The notes: generated from the letters alone by a model not told the origin. DNA of 64,000 nt from an uncultured Parabacteroides sp. (GCA_934725305.1 CAKVBA010000008.1:10799-74798), one strand, 5' to 3'; positions 50,602 to 59,600 are shown, counted from the first letter of the stretch. Numbers and translations are program-made.

Positions 50602-50671
50602 CTATTCTCGCGAACAGTTGAAAAATGAAAAAACAGTATACTATGATGTATATAAACCTATTCTCGCGAAC
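50602..50671 (+). promoter_or_regulatory. two direct copies of a 14-bp word containing TCGCGA
   Basis: CTATTCTCGCGAAC occurs at 50602-50615 and again at 50658-50671, start-to-start 56 bp, in the gap before the DUF4494 gene. Each contains the palindrome TCGCGA. Paired exact words of this kind suggest protein binding sites; no regulator is identified. Confidence 0.35.
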
Positions 50672-50820
50672 CGACTGTTAAAACCCTTAAAACAAATTAC
50701 TAATCAAAAAAAATCTAATCCCATGAAAAACACACTATATCTTTATAACAGCACCGAAAGAAAAAAGGTTCATAAAAAAGGAAAATAATGAGTGAAGTTG
50801 TATTATTCACCAATAGATTT

Positions 50821-50828
50821 TATATTTG
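50821..50828 (+). promoter_or_regulatory. promoter (-7 box) of the DUF4494 operon
   Basis: TATATTTG, 42 bp before the ATG at 50871. Confidence 0.5.
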
Positions 50829-50870
50829 TGCTTCAATATAGAACAAAATATCGATATAAATAATTTAGAT

Positions 50871-51374
50871 ATGCATAATTGGTTTGAGTGTAAGGTTTCT
50901 TACGAGAAGATGCTTGAGAATGGAATGCAAAAGAAAGTAACGGAACCTTATTTAGTTGACGCATTGTCATTTACAGAGGCTGAAGCTCGAATTATCGAAG
51001 AGATTCGCCCGTTCATCACAGGCGAATTTACCGTTACAGACATAAAACGCGCACGCATCTCTGAACTGTTCTTCAACGAAAACGGAGATCGTTTCTACAA
51101 AATTAAAGTTTACTTCATCACTTTGGACGAAAAAAGTGGTGCAGAAAAGAAAACAGCCGCACAAATGCTGGCACAGGCTTCTACATTGAAAGAGGCTATC
51201 GCCGTATTGGAAGATGGCATGAAAGGAACATTGGCCGATTATACAATTGCCTCCGTCACCGAAACATTGCTGATGGATGTGTTCCCCTTTGATGCAGATA
51301 ATGTGCCTTCAGCTCCTAAAAGCGGAGAAGAATTAATTGCAGAACAGAAAAAAACAGCAGAACAACAGAAATAG
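50871..51374 (+). CDS. DUF4494 protein
   Basis: Conserved Bacteroidota protein of 167 residues of unknown function. It starts MHNWFECKVSYEKMLENG, the usual N-terminus of the family, so the ATG at 50871 is chosen over an open frame from 50826. It is predicted soluble and mixed alpha/beta (SFTEAEARIIEEIRPFITGE; RFYKIKVYFITLDE) with an Ala/Lys/Gln-rich tail. First gene of an operon; YggS starts 2 bp after its stop. Confidence 0.85.
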   Translation: MHNWFECKVSYEKMLENGMQKKVTEPYLVDALSFTEAEARIIEEIRPFITGEFTVTDIKRARISELFFNENGDRFYKIKVYFITLDEKSGAEKKTAAQMLAQASTLKEAIAVLEDGMKGTLADYTIASVTETLLMDVFPFDADNVPSAPKSGEELIAEQKKTAEQQK

Positions 51375-51376
51375 AA

Positions 51377-52045
51377 ATGAATATCACTCAGAATTTAGTA
51401 CAACTGAAAGCGTCGCTGCCCCAAGGCGTGACGCTGGTTGCCGTCTCGAAGTTTCATCCTGTGCCGGCCCTACAAGAGGCTTATGATGCAGGACAACGTG
51501 TGTTTGGTGAAAGCAGGGCACAGGAGCTGGTTGCCAAACAGAAAGTACTTCCTGAAGATATACAATGGCATTTCATCGGGCCTTTACAGAGTAACAAGGT
51601 GAAAGAGATTGCCCCTTTCATCACCATGATCCACAGCATCGATTCCCTGAAGTTGCTGCAAGAGGTGAATAAGCAGGCAGCCAAGCACAACCGCGTTATT
51701 CGTGTACTACTGGAAATACATGTGGCTAAAGAAGAGAGCAAACATGGTTTTACTCCCGAAGAGTGTAAAGAACTACTGCAGCAGATATCACCGGAGATGC
51801 TGCCCAATGTCTGCATCTGCGGACTCATGGGCATGGCCACTCTCACAGATGACACCGCTTTGATCCGTTCGGAATTCCAACAGATAAAAGCACTCTTTGA
51901 CGAATTGAAAAGCTCCTGTTTCAAAGACCGGACCGAGTTTGCGGAACTTTCCATGGGAATGAGCCACGACTATCCGATCGCCATTGAAGAGGGAAGCACT
52001 ATGATTCGTGTGGGAACCTTTATATTCGGGGAAAGAGAATATTGA
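51377..52045 (+). CDS. YggS-family PLP-homeostasis protein
   Basis: Cytosolic single-domain alanine-racemase-fold protein of 222 residues (PLPBP/YggS) that binds pyridoxal phosphate and buffers its level. The PLP lysine is in LVAVSKFHP (about residue 26). FGESRAQELVAKQ, WHFIGPLQSNK and MGMSHDYPIAIEEGSTMIRV are family signatures, the last forming the phosphate site. Two bp behind DUF4494 and 30 bp ahead of the dehydrogenase-like gene. Confidence 0.95.
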   Translation: MNITQNLVQLKASLPQGVTLVAVSKFHPVPALQEAYDAGQRVFGESRAQELVAKQKVLPEDIQWHFIGPLQSNKVKEIAPFITMIHSIDSLKLLQEVNKQAAKHNRVIRVLLEIHVAKEESKHGFTPEECKELLQQISPEMLPNVCICGLMGMATLTDDTALIRSEFQQIKALFDELKSSCFKDRTEFAELSMGMSHDYPIAIEEGSTMIRVGTFIFGEREY

Positions 52046-52075
52046 TAAGCAAACGTAAATAAACAAATAAGAGAC

Positions 52076-53053
52076 ATGATTGATTTAAAAACACAATATG
52101 CAGGACTGACTCTGCGTAATCCAATCATCGTTGGAAGTTCAGGATTGACCAACAATCCGGAACATAACAAAGAGTATGAAAAGGCCGGTGCCGGCGCCAT
52201 CGTGCTCAAATCTCTTTTCGAAGAACAGATTGAAATGCAATGCGGTTCACTGATGCATGAATCTGACTATCCGGAAGCAACCGACTATATACGGGAATAT
52301 GTAAAATCTAACCAGGTCAACGACTATCTGGAACTGATCAAGAAGAGCAAAGAGCTGTGTACCATTCCTATCATTGCCAGCATCAACTGCTACAAGTCTG
52401 ATACATGGATCGACTTTGCACGCCAGATCGAACTGGCTGGTGCCGATGCGTTGGAGCTGAATGTCTTCTTCATAGAAACAGACCTCGACAGCACATCAAC
52501 TGATGTGTACCAATTATATAGCCGGATTCTCCGCCGTGTAAAAGAGACTGTCTCTATCCCGGTCATCATCAAGCTGAGCAAATATTTCAACAACATCCCG
52601 GCCATGGTTCAGCATCTAAAGGCCAATGGTGCGGATGCGGTCGTATTATTCAACCGTTTCTATCAGCCTGACATCGACATCAACAATATGCAAATCGTTT
52701 CGGGCAACCTGTTCAGCAACCATTCCGACTTGAGCGATTCAATCCGCTGGACGGCCATCGTGTCTGGCAAGGTTCCGGGCATTGACATTGCCTGCTCAAC
52801 CGGCGTACAGGATTGGGAAGATGTAATCAAATGTCTGCTGGCCGGCGCAAATGGTGTGCAGATCTGTAGAGCCATCTACACTCATGGTGCAGAAGTAATC
52901 ACCCAGATATTGACTTGCATCGAAGAATGGATGCATCATACACACTATCAGTCGGTGTCACAGTTCAAAGGCAAACTGAACTGCTCAAACATTCCCGACC
53001 CAAGCATGTATGAACGTTCGCAGTTTATGAAATATTTCTCAAACAGAGACTAA
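52076..53053 (+). CDS. dihydroorotate-dehydrogenase-like flavoprotein
   Basis: TIM-barrel FMN protein of 325 residues of the DHOD family. Supporting parts: MIDLKTQYAGLTLRNPIIVG at the N-terminus, PVIIKLSKYFNNIPAMVQHL and NGADAVVLFNRFYQPDI, and ACSTGVQDWEDVIKCLLAGA with GVQICRAIYTHG at the FMN phosphate site. Members annotated 'dihydroorotate dehydrogenase-like' in Bacteroidota are separate from the main PyrD, so the substrate is uncertain. Third in the DUF4494-yggS operon; a terminator follows. Confidence 0.85.
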   Translation: MIDLKTQYAGLTLRNPIIVGSSGLTNNPEHNKEYEKAGAGAIVLKSLFEEQIEMQCGSLMHESDYPEATDYIREYVKSNQVNDYLELIKKSKELCTIPIIASINCYKSDTWIDFARQIELAGADALELNVFFIETDLDSTSTDVYQLYSRILRRVKETVSIPVIIKLSKYFNNIPAMVQHLKANGADAVVLFNRFYQPDIDINNMQIVSGNLFSNHSDLSDSIRWTAIVSGKVPGIDIACSTGVQDWEDVIKCLLAGANGVQICRAIYTHGAEVITQILTCIEEWMHHTHYQSVSQFKGKLNCSNIPDPSMYERSQFMKYFSNRD

Positions 53054-53136
53054 TTGCCCGTATGTCGGGCGGTGCGGCGAAACTTGCAAGCAGCACGCCC
53101 CGAAGAGGCAAAAGTCTATAAAACCCATAAATAAAG

Positions 53137-53193
53137 CGCTCAGCAAGTGACGATAGTCTGTTTCACAGAACTTTTCCCCTTGCTGGGCGTTTT
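53137..53193 (+). terminator. terminator after the dehydrogenase-like gene
   Basis: CGCTCAGCAAG (53137-53147) pairs with CTTGCTGGGCG (53179-53189), then TTTT. The loop carries TCTGTTTCACAGAACTTTT, nearly identical to the loop at 56297-56352. Confidence 0.85.
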
Positions 53194-53274
53194 GTTTAAC
53201 ACCGTCTTTTTATCTTCCACTTTATTTCCACCTTTATTTCCCACTTTCATAAAAAATGTTTTCATGAATAATAT

Positions 53275-53299
53275 TTTCCACTGGAAACTTTTTAGTTTC
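53275..53299 (+). promoter_or_regulatory. candidate MarR operator upstream of marR
   Basis: TTTCCACTGGAAA (53275-53287) is a 13-bp palindrome, overlapped by a second one, GAAAC...GTTTC (53284-53299). A near-identical word, TTTCCATTAGAAA, precedes the reductase gene at 53735-53747. Recurrence ahead of both genes suggests autoregulation. Confidence 0.5.
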
Positions 53300-53347
53300 A
53301 AAAATAATATTCACTTTTGCAGCAGAAACAAACAAAAGGGTTAAGAC

Positions 53348-53713
53348 ATGGAATCAATATGTGCATTAAAAGATATCTATAAAGCGTTGTATCAATTTGA
53401 GAAGGAATTCTCGGAGTGCTATAACATAACCATCAACGAAGCCATGCTGCTCTGCTGCATGAAAGATGGAAAGGAGAAAACAGCAGGTGCACTTTGTGAG
53501 TACATAGGCCTTTCAAACTCAAGAGTTTCCAAGGTGATCACCGCCGTGGAGAAAAAAGGATACATCAGCCGCTGTATCAGTCCGGAAGATAAACGGCAGA
53601 TGCTATTCAGCCTTACTGTTGCAGGAAAAGAGAAAATCCAAAGCATGCAACAGGCTCAGATTGAGTTTGAACAGCTCTATTCCACATTGAGATCGTGCAT
53701 ACAAAAGGGATAA
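53348..53713 (+). CDS. MarR-family regulator, cysteine-rich
   Basis: Winged-helix DNA-binding protein of 121 residues. The recognition region is TAGALCEYIGLSNSRVSKVITAVEKKGYISR and the wing is CISPEDKRQMLFSLTVAGKE. It carries seven cysteines (positions 5, 24, 36, 37, 50, 76, 117), including an adjacent pair CC at 36-37, which is many for MarR. Given the sulfur-handling gene 64 bp downstream, it may sense persulfide or oxidants, as some thiol-based MarR proteins do; this is inference. Palindromes before both genes are plausible operators. Confidence 0.85.
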   Translation: MESICALKDIYKALYQFEKEFSECYNITINEAMLLCCMKDGKEKTAGALCEYIGLSNSRVSKVITAVEKKGYISRCISPEDKRQMLFSLTVAGKEKIQSMQQAQIEFEQLYSTLRSCIQKG

Positions 53714-53734
53714 TTCCCTTTTTTACCCGAATAG

Positions 53735-53747
53735 TTTCCATTAGAAA
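53735..53747 (+). promoter_or_regulatory. candidate MarR operator upstream of the reductase gene
   Basis: TTTCCATTAGAAA, differing at two positions from the palindrome at 53275-53287, 30 bp before the reductase ATG. Confidence 0.45.
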
Positions 53748-53777
53748 ATATTAATAATAAAAATAAACATATCTATT

Positions 53778-56240
53778 ATGAAGTACTTAGTTATTGGCGG
53801 TGTTGCCGGTGGAGCTACTGCAGCAGCACGTTTACGCAGAATGGACGAACAAGCCAACATTATCTTGGTGGAACGTGGTAAATATGTCTCATACGCCAAC
53901 TGTGGCCTGCCCTACTATATCGGCGATGTCATTGCAGAGCGCGACAAACTATTCGTGCAAACGGCACAAGGCTTCACAAACCGCTTCAACATCGACATCC
54001 GCACCGAGCAAGAGGTGACAACCATCCATCCGGATAAAAAGCAGGTCGAGATAAAGAAGCTGTCCGATGGCACACTCTACACCGAATCATTCGATAAACT
54101 GGTGCTCTCACCGGGAGCCGAACCCATGCGTCCACCCATTCCTGGCATCCAGAACAGCCGCATCATGACTCTTCGCAATGTGCCCGACACAGATGCCATC
54201 AAGAACTATATCAGCCAATGGAATCCGAAGCGCGCTGCTATCATTGGCGGTGGATTCATCGGATTGGAGATGGCAGAAAATCTGCACGAACTGGGACTAC
54301 ATGTCTCTGTGGTGGAAATGGCCGATCAGGTGATGGCTCCACTGGATTACTCCATGGCGGCTATCGTGCACCAGTACTTGACCGGCAAAGGCATCGAGCT
54401 GATTCTGAAGGATGGTGTTTCAACGTTTGAAGAGAAAGAAAATGGCCTGACTGTCCATCTGAGCAGTGGTAAAGAGCTTGACACTGACATCGTGATCCTA
54501 AGTATCGGAGTCCGTCCGGAAAGCAAACTGGCCAAAGAAGCCGGACTGGAACTAAACTCCCGCGGAGGCATCGTTGTCAATGAATACATGCAGACATCCG
54601 ACCCGAATATCTATGCATTGGGTGATGCCGTAGAGATTAAAAACCGGGTCACCGGCCAACCGGCTATGATTCCGCTGGCAGGTCCGGCCAACAAACAGGG
54701 TCGCATCGTGGCAGACAATATCGTCTTCGGAAACAAATCTATATATAAAGGTACGCAAGGAACCTCCATTGCACAGGTGTTCGACCTGACAGTTGCAGCC
54801 GCCGGTGCCAATGCCAAGCTGCTGAAGCGAGAAGGAATTCCCTACATATCTTCCTACACACACGGTACATCTCATGCCGGCTATTATCCGGGAGCTGTTC
54901 CTCTGACCATCAAAATCATCTTCAGTCCCGACAACGGACGACTGTTAGGAGCTCAGGTTGTAGGCTTCGGTGGCGTTGACAAACGTATCGAGATGCTGGC
55001 TCAGGTCATTCAGCAGGGCGGCACTGTTTATGACCTGGCAGAACTGGAACATGCCTATGCGCCACCCTACTCTTCGGCCAAAGATCCGGTGAATATGGCA
55101 GGATTTGTAGCAGAAAACATCCTGACCGGCAAAGTAAAGACTATCAACTGGCGCGAATTGGCCAATCTGCCGGAAGAGACAATCCGCATCGACGTACGCA
55201 CTGCCGATGAGTATAAGTTAGGATCAATCCCCGGATTCATCAACATCGCTGTCGATGACTTGAGAAACCAGCTGGACAAACTCCCGAAAGACCGCGACAT
55301 AGTGGTGACTTGTGCGGTGGGACTGCGTGGTTATCTGGCTTATCGCATCTTGGTTCAGAACGGATTCACAAAGGTTCGCAACCTATCGGGCGGCTACAAC
55401 ACCTGGAAGGCAGCCACGGCTCCGGTCGTTAATCAAACGGAGGAATCATCGGTGCCCACTTGCGGACAGGCAACAGCTCAGCAGCAGACAGCAACTCCGA
55501 CAAAGAGAATCAAGGTTGATGCTTGCGGCTTGATGTGTCCGGGACCAATCATGCAGCTAAAGAGAAACTATGACGGACTGCCCGAAGGCGCACAACTGCA
55601 GATCTCTGCAACCGATCAAGCATTTGGGAAAGATGTCACCTCATGGTGCAAGATAGCCGGAGCCGAACTCGTCTCCGTAGAGAATCAGAAAGGGATTGTG
55701 ACAGCAACTATCAATAAGCCCGAGAAAAAGGAAGAGCCGAAGCAAGGGATTCCGACAGCCTCAAACAGCCATGACAACAAGACGCTAATTGTGTTCAGCG
55801 ATGATTTGGACAAGGCATTAGCCTCATTTGTCATTGCCAACGGTGCAGCCTCAACAGGAAAGAAGGTAACCATGTTTTTCACCTTCTGGGGATTGAACGT
55901 GATCAAGAAACAGAAGAAGCCGGCTGTCGCCAAAGACCTTTTTGGCAAGATGTTCGGATGGATGCTTCCCTCACACAGCGGAAAGCTGAGCCTGTCTAAG
56001 ATGAATATGGGCGGTGCGGGCAGCCGGATGATGCGCCTTATCATGAAGAAAAAACGCATCGACAGTCTGGAAAGTCTGATTCAACAAGCCATCGACAACG
56101 GCGTAGAGATGATTGCCTGCACCATGAGTATGGATGTGATGGGCGTGAAGAAGGAAGAGCTGATCGACTCGGTGACCTTAGGCGGTGTGGCTTCCTATCT
56201 CGAAAAGGCCGAAGAATCAAATGTAAACCTATTCATCTAA
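53778..56240 (+). CDS. four-domain sulfur-trafficking reductase: CoA-disulfide reductase, rhodanese, TusA, DsrE
   Basis: Cytosolic fusion protein of 820 residues. Residues 1-450: FAD/NAD(P)H reductase of the CoA-disulfide/persulfide type, with GGVAGG near the start and redox Cys42 in SYANCGLPYY. About 460-550: rhodanese with Cys512 in CAVGLRGY. About 575-645: TusA/SirA domain with Cys583 and Cys587 in ACGLMCPGP. About 665-820: DsrE-like domain with Cys781 in ACTMSMDVMG. The chain of cysteines suggests relay of persulfide sulfur to the reductase. It sits behind a Cys-rich MarR gene and is followed by a terminator at 56297. Confidence 0.93.
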   Translation: MKYLVIGGVAGGATAAARLRRMDEQANIILVERGKYVSYANCGLPYYIGDVIAERDKLFVQTAQGFTNRFNIDIRTEQEVTTIHPDKKQVEIKKLSDGTLYTESFDKLVLSPGAEPMRPPIPGIQNSRIMTLRNVPDTDAIKNYISQWNPKRAAIIGGGFIGLEMAENLHELGLHVSVVEMADQVMAPLDYSMAAIVHQYLTGKGIELILKDGVSTFEEKENGLTVHLSSGKELDTDIVILSIGVRPESKLAKEAGLELNSRGGIVVNEYMQTSDPNIYALGDAVEIKNRVTGQPAMIPLAGPANKQGRIVADNIVFGNKSIYKGTQGTSIAQVFDLTVAAAGANAKLLKREGIPYISSYTHGTSHAGYYPGAVPLTIKIIFSPDNGRLLGAQVVGFGGVDKRIEMLAQVIQQGGTVYDLAELEHAYAPPYSSAKDPVNMAGFVAENILTGKVKTINWRELANLPEETIRIDVRTADEYKLGSIPGFINIAVDDLRNQLDKLPKDRDIVVTCAVGLRGYLAYRILVQNGFTKVRNLSGGYNTWKAATAPVVNQTEESSVPTCGQATAQQQTATPTKRIKVDACGLMCPGPIMQLKRNYDGLPEGAQLQISATDQAFGKDVTSWCKIAGAELVSVENQKGIVTATINKPEKKEEPKQGIPTASNSHDNKTLIVFSDDLDKALASFVIANGAASTGKKVTMFFTFWGLNVIKKQKKPAVAKDLFGKMFGWMLPSHSGKLSLSKMNMGGAGSRMMRLIMKKKRIDSLESLIQQAIDNGVEMIACTMSMDVMGVKKEELIDSVTLGGVASYLEKAEESNVNLFI

Positions 56241-56296
56241 GAGGAAACATGAACAACAGCGGACTGAAGGCCCAATGGATTCCTTAGACAACAATC

Positions 56297-56352
56297 GCCT
56301 TGTAAGTGGCAATATCTGTTTCACAGTACTTTTTCACTTACAGGGCGTTTTG
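56297..56352 (+). terminator. terminator of the reductase gene
   Basis: CGCCTTGTAAGTG (56297-56309) pairs with CACTTACAGGGCG (56336-56348) with one offset, then TTTT. The rest of the 283-bp gap before pheS shows only AT-rich promoter sequence (ACCTTTGC near 56490). Confidence 0.85.
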
Positions 56353-56523
56353 CTTATGCCTAGCAAAACACCTCATTAAGGCACATCAAAACCCATAAAA
56401 TCACCCTTTAAACCCGTCTGCCGACAACAAGAATACCGCATTCCGCAAAAAAAGCATCCCGAATAAATTGCAGTATCAAAAGAAAAAAGTACCTTTGCAA
56501 ACCGAATAGTAAAAGGAATAGCA

Positions 56524-57543
56524 ATGATCGATAAGATTAAGGCTCTGCTCCAGGAAGTAGAGAACATGAAAGCGTCTAACGCTGAAGAATTGGAAGCTTT
56601 GCGTATCAAGTACCTCAGCAAAAAAGGAGAAATCTCTCTGTTAATGAATGACTTCCGCAATGTTGCGGCAGATCAGAAGCGCGAAGTAGGCAAGTTCCTT
56701 AACGAACTGAAAGAGACAACACAAAATAAAATCAACGAACTGAAAGAAAGCTTTGGCAACGAACAGGTTGTTTGCGATGATATCGACCTGACGCGTACTG
56801 CCTATCCGATTGAGTTAGGCACTCGCCATCCGCTGTCGCTGGTGCGCAAAGAGATTTGTGACATCTTTGGTCGTCTGGGATTCAGCATTGCCGAAGGTCC
56901 GGAAATCGAAGATGACTGGCATGTTTTCTCTTCGCTGAACTTTGCAGAAGACCATCCTGCCCGCGATATGCAGGACACTTTCTTCATCCAGCATAAACCG
57001 GACGTACTGCTTCGTACACACACTTCATCCGTGCAGTCTCGTGTGATGGAAAACCAGCAGCCGCCTATCCGCATTATCTGTCCGGGCCGTGTTTACCGCA
57101 ATGAGGCAATCTCTTATCGTGCACACTGTTTCTTCCATCAGGTTGAAGCGTTGTATGTCGATAAGAATGTTTCTTTTGCCGACTTGAAGCAGGCTCTTTT
57201 GTTCTTCGCCAAAGAAATGTTTAGTGCAGACACAAAAATACGTTTGCGTCCTTCCTATTTCCCGTTCACCGAACCTTCTGCCGAGATGGATATCTCTTGT
57301 AATATCTGTGGTGGCAAAGGCTGTCCGTTCTGTAAAGGAACAGGATGGGTTGAAATCTTGGGATGTGGCATGGTCGATCCGAATGTTTTGGAAAACTGTG
57401 GCATCGACAGTAAAGTTTATTCAGGATATGCCTTAGGAATGGGTATCGAACGTATCACGAATTTAAAATACCAAGTAAAAGACTTACGCATGTTCTCAGA
57501 AAACGACATCCGTTTCTTGAGACAGTTTGAGTCGGCCAATTAA
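56524..57543 (+). CDS. pheS: phenylalanyl-tRNA synthetase alpha subunit
   Basis: Class II synthetase subunit of 339 residues. The N-terminal coiled coil (residues 1-90) binds tRNA. Class II motif 2 region: RVYRNEAISYRAHCFFHQVE; motif 3: GYALGMGIERITNLKY. It has the Cys-rich insertion CNICGGKGCPFCKGTGW before WVEILGCGMVDPNVL, seen in many non-proteobacterial PheS proteins. The beta subunit is not in the window, so pheS and pheT are separated here. Confidence 0.97.
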   Translation: MIDKIKALLQEVENMKASNAEELEALRIKYLSKKGEISLLMNDFRNVAADQKREVGKFLNELKETTQNKINELKESFGNEQVVCDDIDLTRTAYPIELGTRHPLSLVRKEICDIFGRLGFSIAEGPEIEDDWHVFSSLNFAEDHPARDMQDTFFIQHKPDVLLRTHTSSVQSRVMENQQPPIRIICPGRVYRNEAISYRAHCFFHQVEALYVDKNVSFADLKQALLFFAKEMFSADTKIRLRPSYFPFTEPSAEMDISCNICGGKGCPFCKGTGWVEILGCGMVDPNVLENCGIDSKVYSGYALGMGIERITNLKYQVKDLRMFSENDIRFLRQFESAN

Positions 57544-57572
57544 GTTGAAGACCTAAATCATGATTACCTAAA

Positions 57573-57600
57573 CCCCGGACCTTTTAACCCAGGTCCGGGG
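57573..57600 (+). terminator. hairpin after pheS
   Basis: CCCCGGACCT (57573-57582) pairs with AGGTCCGGGG (57591-57600). Very stable but with no T run, so it may pause or stabilise the mRNA rather than end it. Confidence 0.6.
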
Positions 57601-57625
57601 GAAACACACACAACAGAGTAGTTTT

Positions 57626-58009
57626 ATGATAAAGGTTCTTCTCTTAATAATAGGAGGAGCCATTGGATCCGGTTGCCGATATGGTCTGACGACCTTGGTC
57701 CGGAAGACAATGCTCTACTCCTTCCCTTTCGGGATTCTTTCCGTCAATGTGGCAGGATCATTCTTCATCGGTCTCTGCTGGAGTCTTGCAGAGCTTTTCC
57801 ACTGTTCAGCCTATACACGGGCTTTTCTTTTCACCGGATTCTTCGGCGGATTCACTACTTTTTCCTCTTTTGCATTAGACACAGCTGTACTCATCAAAAA
57901 TGGTGAATACAAAATAGCCCTGCTCAATATTGTTGTCAGCAACTTATTAGGACTAATTGCCGTCTTTTTGGGCATGATGCTGGGCAAAAACCTGGGCAAC
58001 CTTCGATAA
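57626..58009 (+). CDS. crcB: fluoride exporter CrcB/Fluc
   Basis: Small four-helix membrane protein of 127 residues that forms a dual-topology dimeric fluoride channel. Signatures: GGAIGSGCRYGLT, FPFGILSVNVAGSFFIGL and TGFFGGFTTFSSFALDT, the last containing the Phe-box and TxxT region. A single gene, so a homodimer is expected. No fluoride riboswitch is visible in the 82 bp upstream. Confidence 0.95.
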   Translation: MIKVLLLIIGGAIGSGCRYGLTTLVRKTMLYSFPFGILSVNVAGSFFIGLCWSLAELFHCSAYTRAFLFTGFFGGFTTFSSFALDTAVLIKNGEYKIALLNIVVSNLLGLIAVFLGMMLGKNLGNLR

Positions 58010-58062
58010 ACTGTATTTTTTTATTATATTCGCTATGTTTATCAATCCTCCATTTATAAACC

Positions 58063-58725
58063 ATGCGAAAAGAAGAGAGATACAAAGGTATATTGAACTG
58101 GTTTCAAGAGAATGTTCCGGTTGCCGAAACAGAATTGCACTACGCCAATCCCTATCAATTGCTGGTGGCAGTGATTCTTTCAGCTCAATGTACTGATAAA
58201 CGGGTCAACGAAGTCACGCCGGCTCTGTTCGAGGCTTTTCCCACACCGGAAGTGATGGCGGCCTCATCGGCCGAAGTGATTTATGACTATATCAAAAGTG
58301 TTTCCTATCCCAACAACAAGGCTAAACATCTGGAAGGCATGGCCAAAATGCTGACCGACGTGTTTGGCGGCGTTGTTCCCTCTGATATTGACGAACTGCA
58401 AAAATTGCCCGGCGTAGGGCGAAAGACGGCCAATGTGATTGCCTCTGTGGTCTATAACAAACCGACCATGGCTGTAGATACGCATGTGTTCCGTGTTTCA
58501 AATCGCATCGGACTGACAATCAATAGCAAGACTCCACTGGAAACGGAAAAGGAGTTGGTCAAACATATTCCTAAAAGGCTTATTCCCATTGCGCATCACT
58601 GGCTGATCCTGCACGGACGCTATACCTGTCTGGCTCGTAAGCCCAAATGTGAGCAGTGCGGACTCAAACCTTGGTGTAACTATTTCCTCACCCAATCATC
58701 ATGCGATTCTATCAGCGGGAAATAA
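58063..58725 (+). CDS. nth: endonuclease III
   Basis: Base-excision glycosylase/AP lyase of 220 residues for oxidised pyrimidines. The helix-hairpin-helix is LPGVGRKTANVIAS with catalytic Lys, the catalytic Asp is in MAVDTHVFRVSNR, and the [4Fe-4S] cluster ligands are C-x6-C-x2-C-x5-C in CLARKPKCEQCGLKPWC. It lies 53 bp after crcB and overlaps the next gene by 25 bp. Confidence 0.96.
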   Translation: MRKEERYKGILNWFQENVPVAETELHYANPYQLLVAVILSAQCTDKRVNEVTPALFEAFPTPEVMAASSAEVIYDYIKSVSYPNNKAKHLEGMAKMLTDVFGGVVPSDIDELQKLPGVGRKTANVIASVVYNKPTMAVDTHVFRVSNRIGLTINSKTPLETEKELVKHIPKRLIPIAHHWLILHGRYTCLARKPKCEQCGLKPWCNYFLTQSSCDSISGK

Positions 58726-59600
58726 TCATCAGTCTGCTGGCTCTTATTGTCACCTCAACAGCCATCGGATACTTTCTGAAAGGTGTGGCCACGGAAAAAA
58801 AGGTCATGCAAAGTGATCTGTATGTGCTGGTGGACAGTGCACCAACCGGACTGCTGGTGGTGAACAAACCGGCCACATTCAACCGCATGATTCTCTCGCA
58901 AGAAGAGGCCAGACAGATCTTTGCCCGGTTTATCCCGGAGATCTATCTCGACATCATCCGCCAGATTCCCGCTTTGTCGTCTGTACTCTTCGCGTTTCAC
59001 GATAAAGAGATCGTGATGTATGTCCGAGCAGACGAACAGATGATCAGGCGGCTCGACAACAATCTGCTTAAACGACGCTTCCCTATCTATACGCCTTATA
59101 CACAAGAGAAAGAGGGCGTTCGATTTACGTTCTACCCCGATACGGCCAACCGCTTCTTCGGCTGCTATCTGCACCAGCATATATGGGTGGCCAGCTACAG
59201 CAAGCGTCTGTTGGAACAGGCGGCCAAGCGACAACTGCACAACAGCCCACCTACGGACCGTTCACTGACCAGACTGCTACAGTCGCTGGATCATCAGGCT
59301 CCGCTCAACCTGCTTTGTCCCAGTCAGTCGCTCAACCTATATGTGGCTGTCAATGACTCAACCAACTGGCGCATCCAAGGCGAATGGCTGGCAGCCGACG
59401 TCTATAGCGATCAAGGTAAACTCTGCTGCATCGGCAACTTGACCTATCACTTCAAAGCCGACTCGCTTTATGCTCCGCTGGCCGACTCGCTAAATCGTCG
59501 GTTGCAACAAATCTTTCCAGGCTTGCAGATACAAACGCATGCCGATATCGACCAGGAACAGGTCTATATCACCTCGTGCGGACTGCTGACTGACAACTAA
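58701..59600 (+). CDS. hypothetical membrane-anchored protein, 299 residues
   Basis: Not recognised. One N-terminal membrane helix (IIISLLALIVTSTAIGYFL) and an otherwise extracytoplasmic mixed alpha/beta body (SDLYVLVDSAPTGLLVVNK; QIPALSSVLFAFHDKEIVMY), with no catalytic motif seen. The general look is of the DUF3352-like, surface-anchored proteins of Bacteroidota, but I cannot confirm that. The start overlaps nth by 25 bp, so it is probably cotranslated with it. Convergent with the PhnP-like gene with no gap. Confidence 0.75.
   Translation: MRFYQREIIISLLALIVTSTAIGYFLKGVATEKKVMQSDLYVLVDSAPTGLLVVNKPATFNRMILSQEEARQIFARFIPEIYLDIIRQIPALSSVLFAFHDKEIVMYVRADEQMIRRLDNNLLKRRFPIYTPYTQEKEGVRFTFYPDTANRFFGCYLHQHIWVASYSKRLLEQAAKRQLHNSPPTDRSLTRLLQSLDHQAPLNLLCPSQSLNLYVAVNDSTNWRIQGEWLAADVYSDQGKLCCIGNLTYHFKADSLYAPLADSLNRRLQQIFPGLQIQTHADIDQEQVYITSCGLLTDN

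Noticed and set aside
50474..50788. Open frame of 104 residues before the DUF4494 gene
   Set aside because: It runs through the GGGGCTG hairpin repeat and the duplicated CTATTCTCGCGAAC words, so it is probably chance.
57544..57625. Fluoride riboswitch before crcB
   Set aside because: The only structure is a simple CCCCGGACCT hairpin that belongs to the end of pheS; the riboswitch core words are absent.
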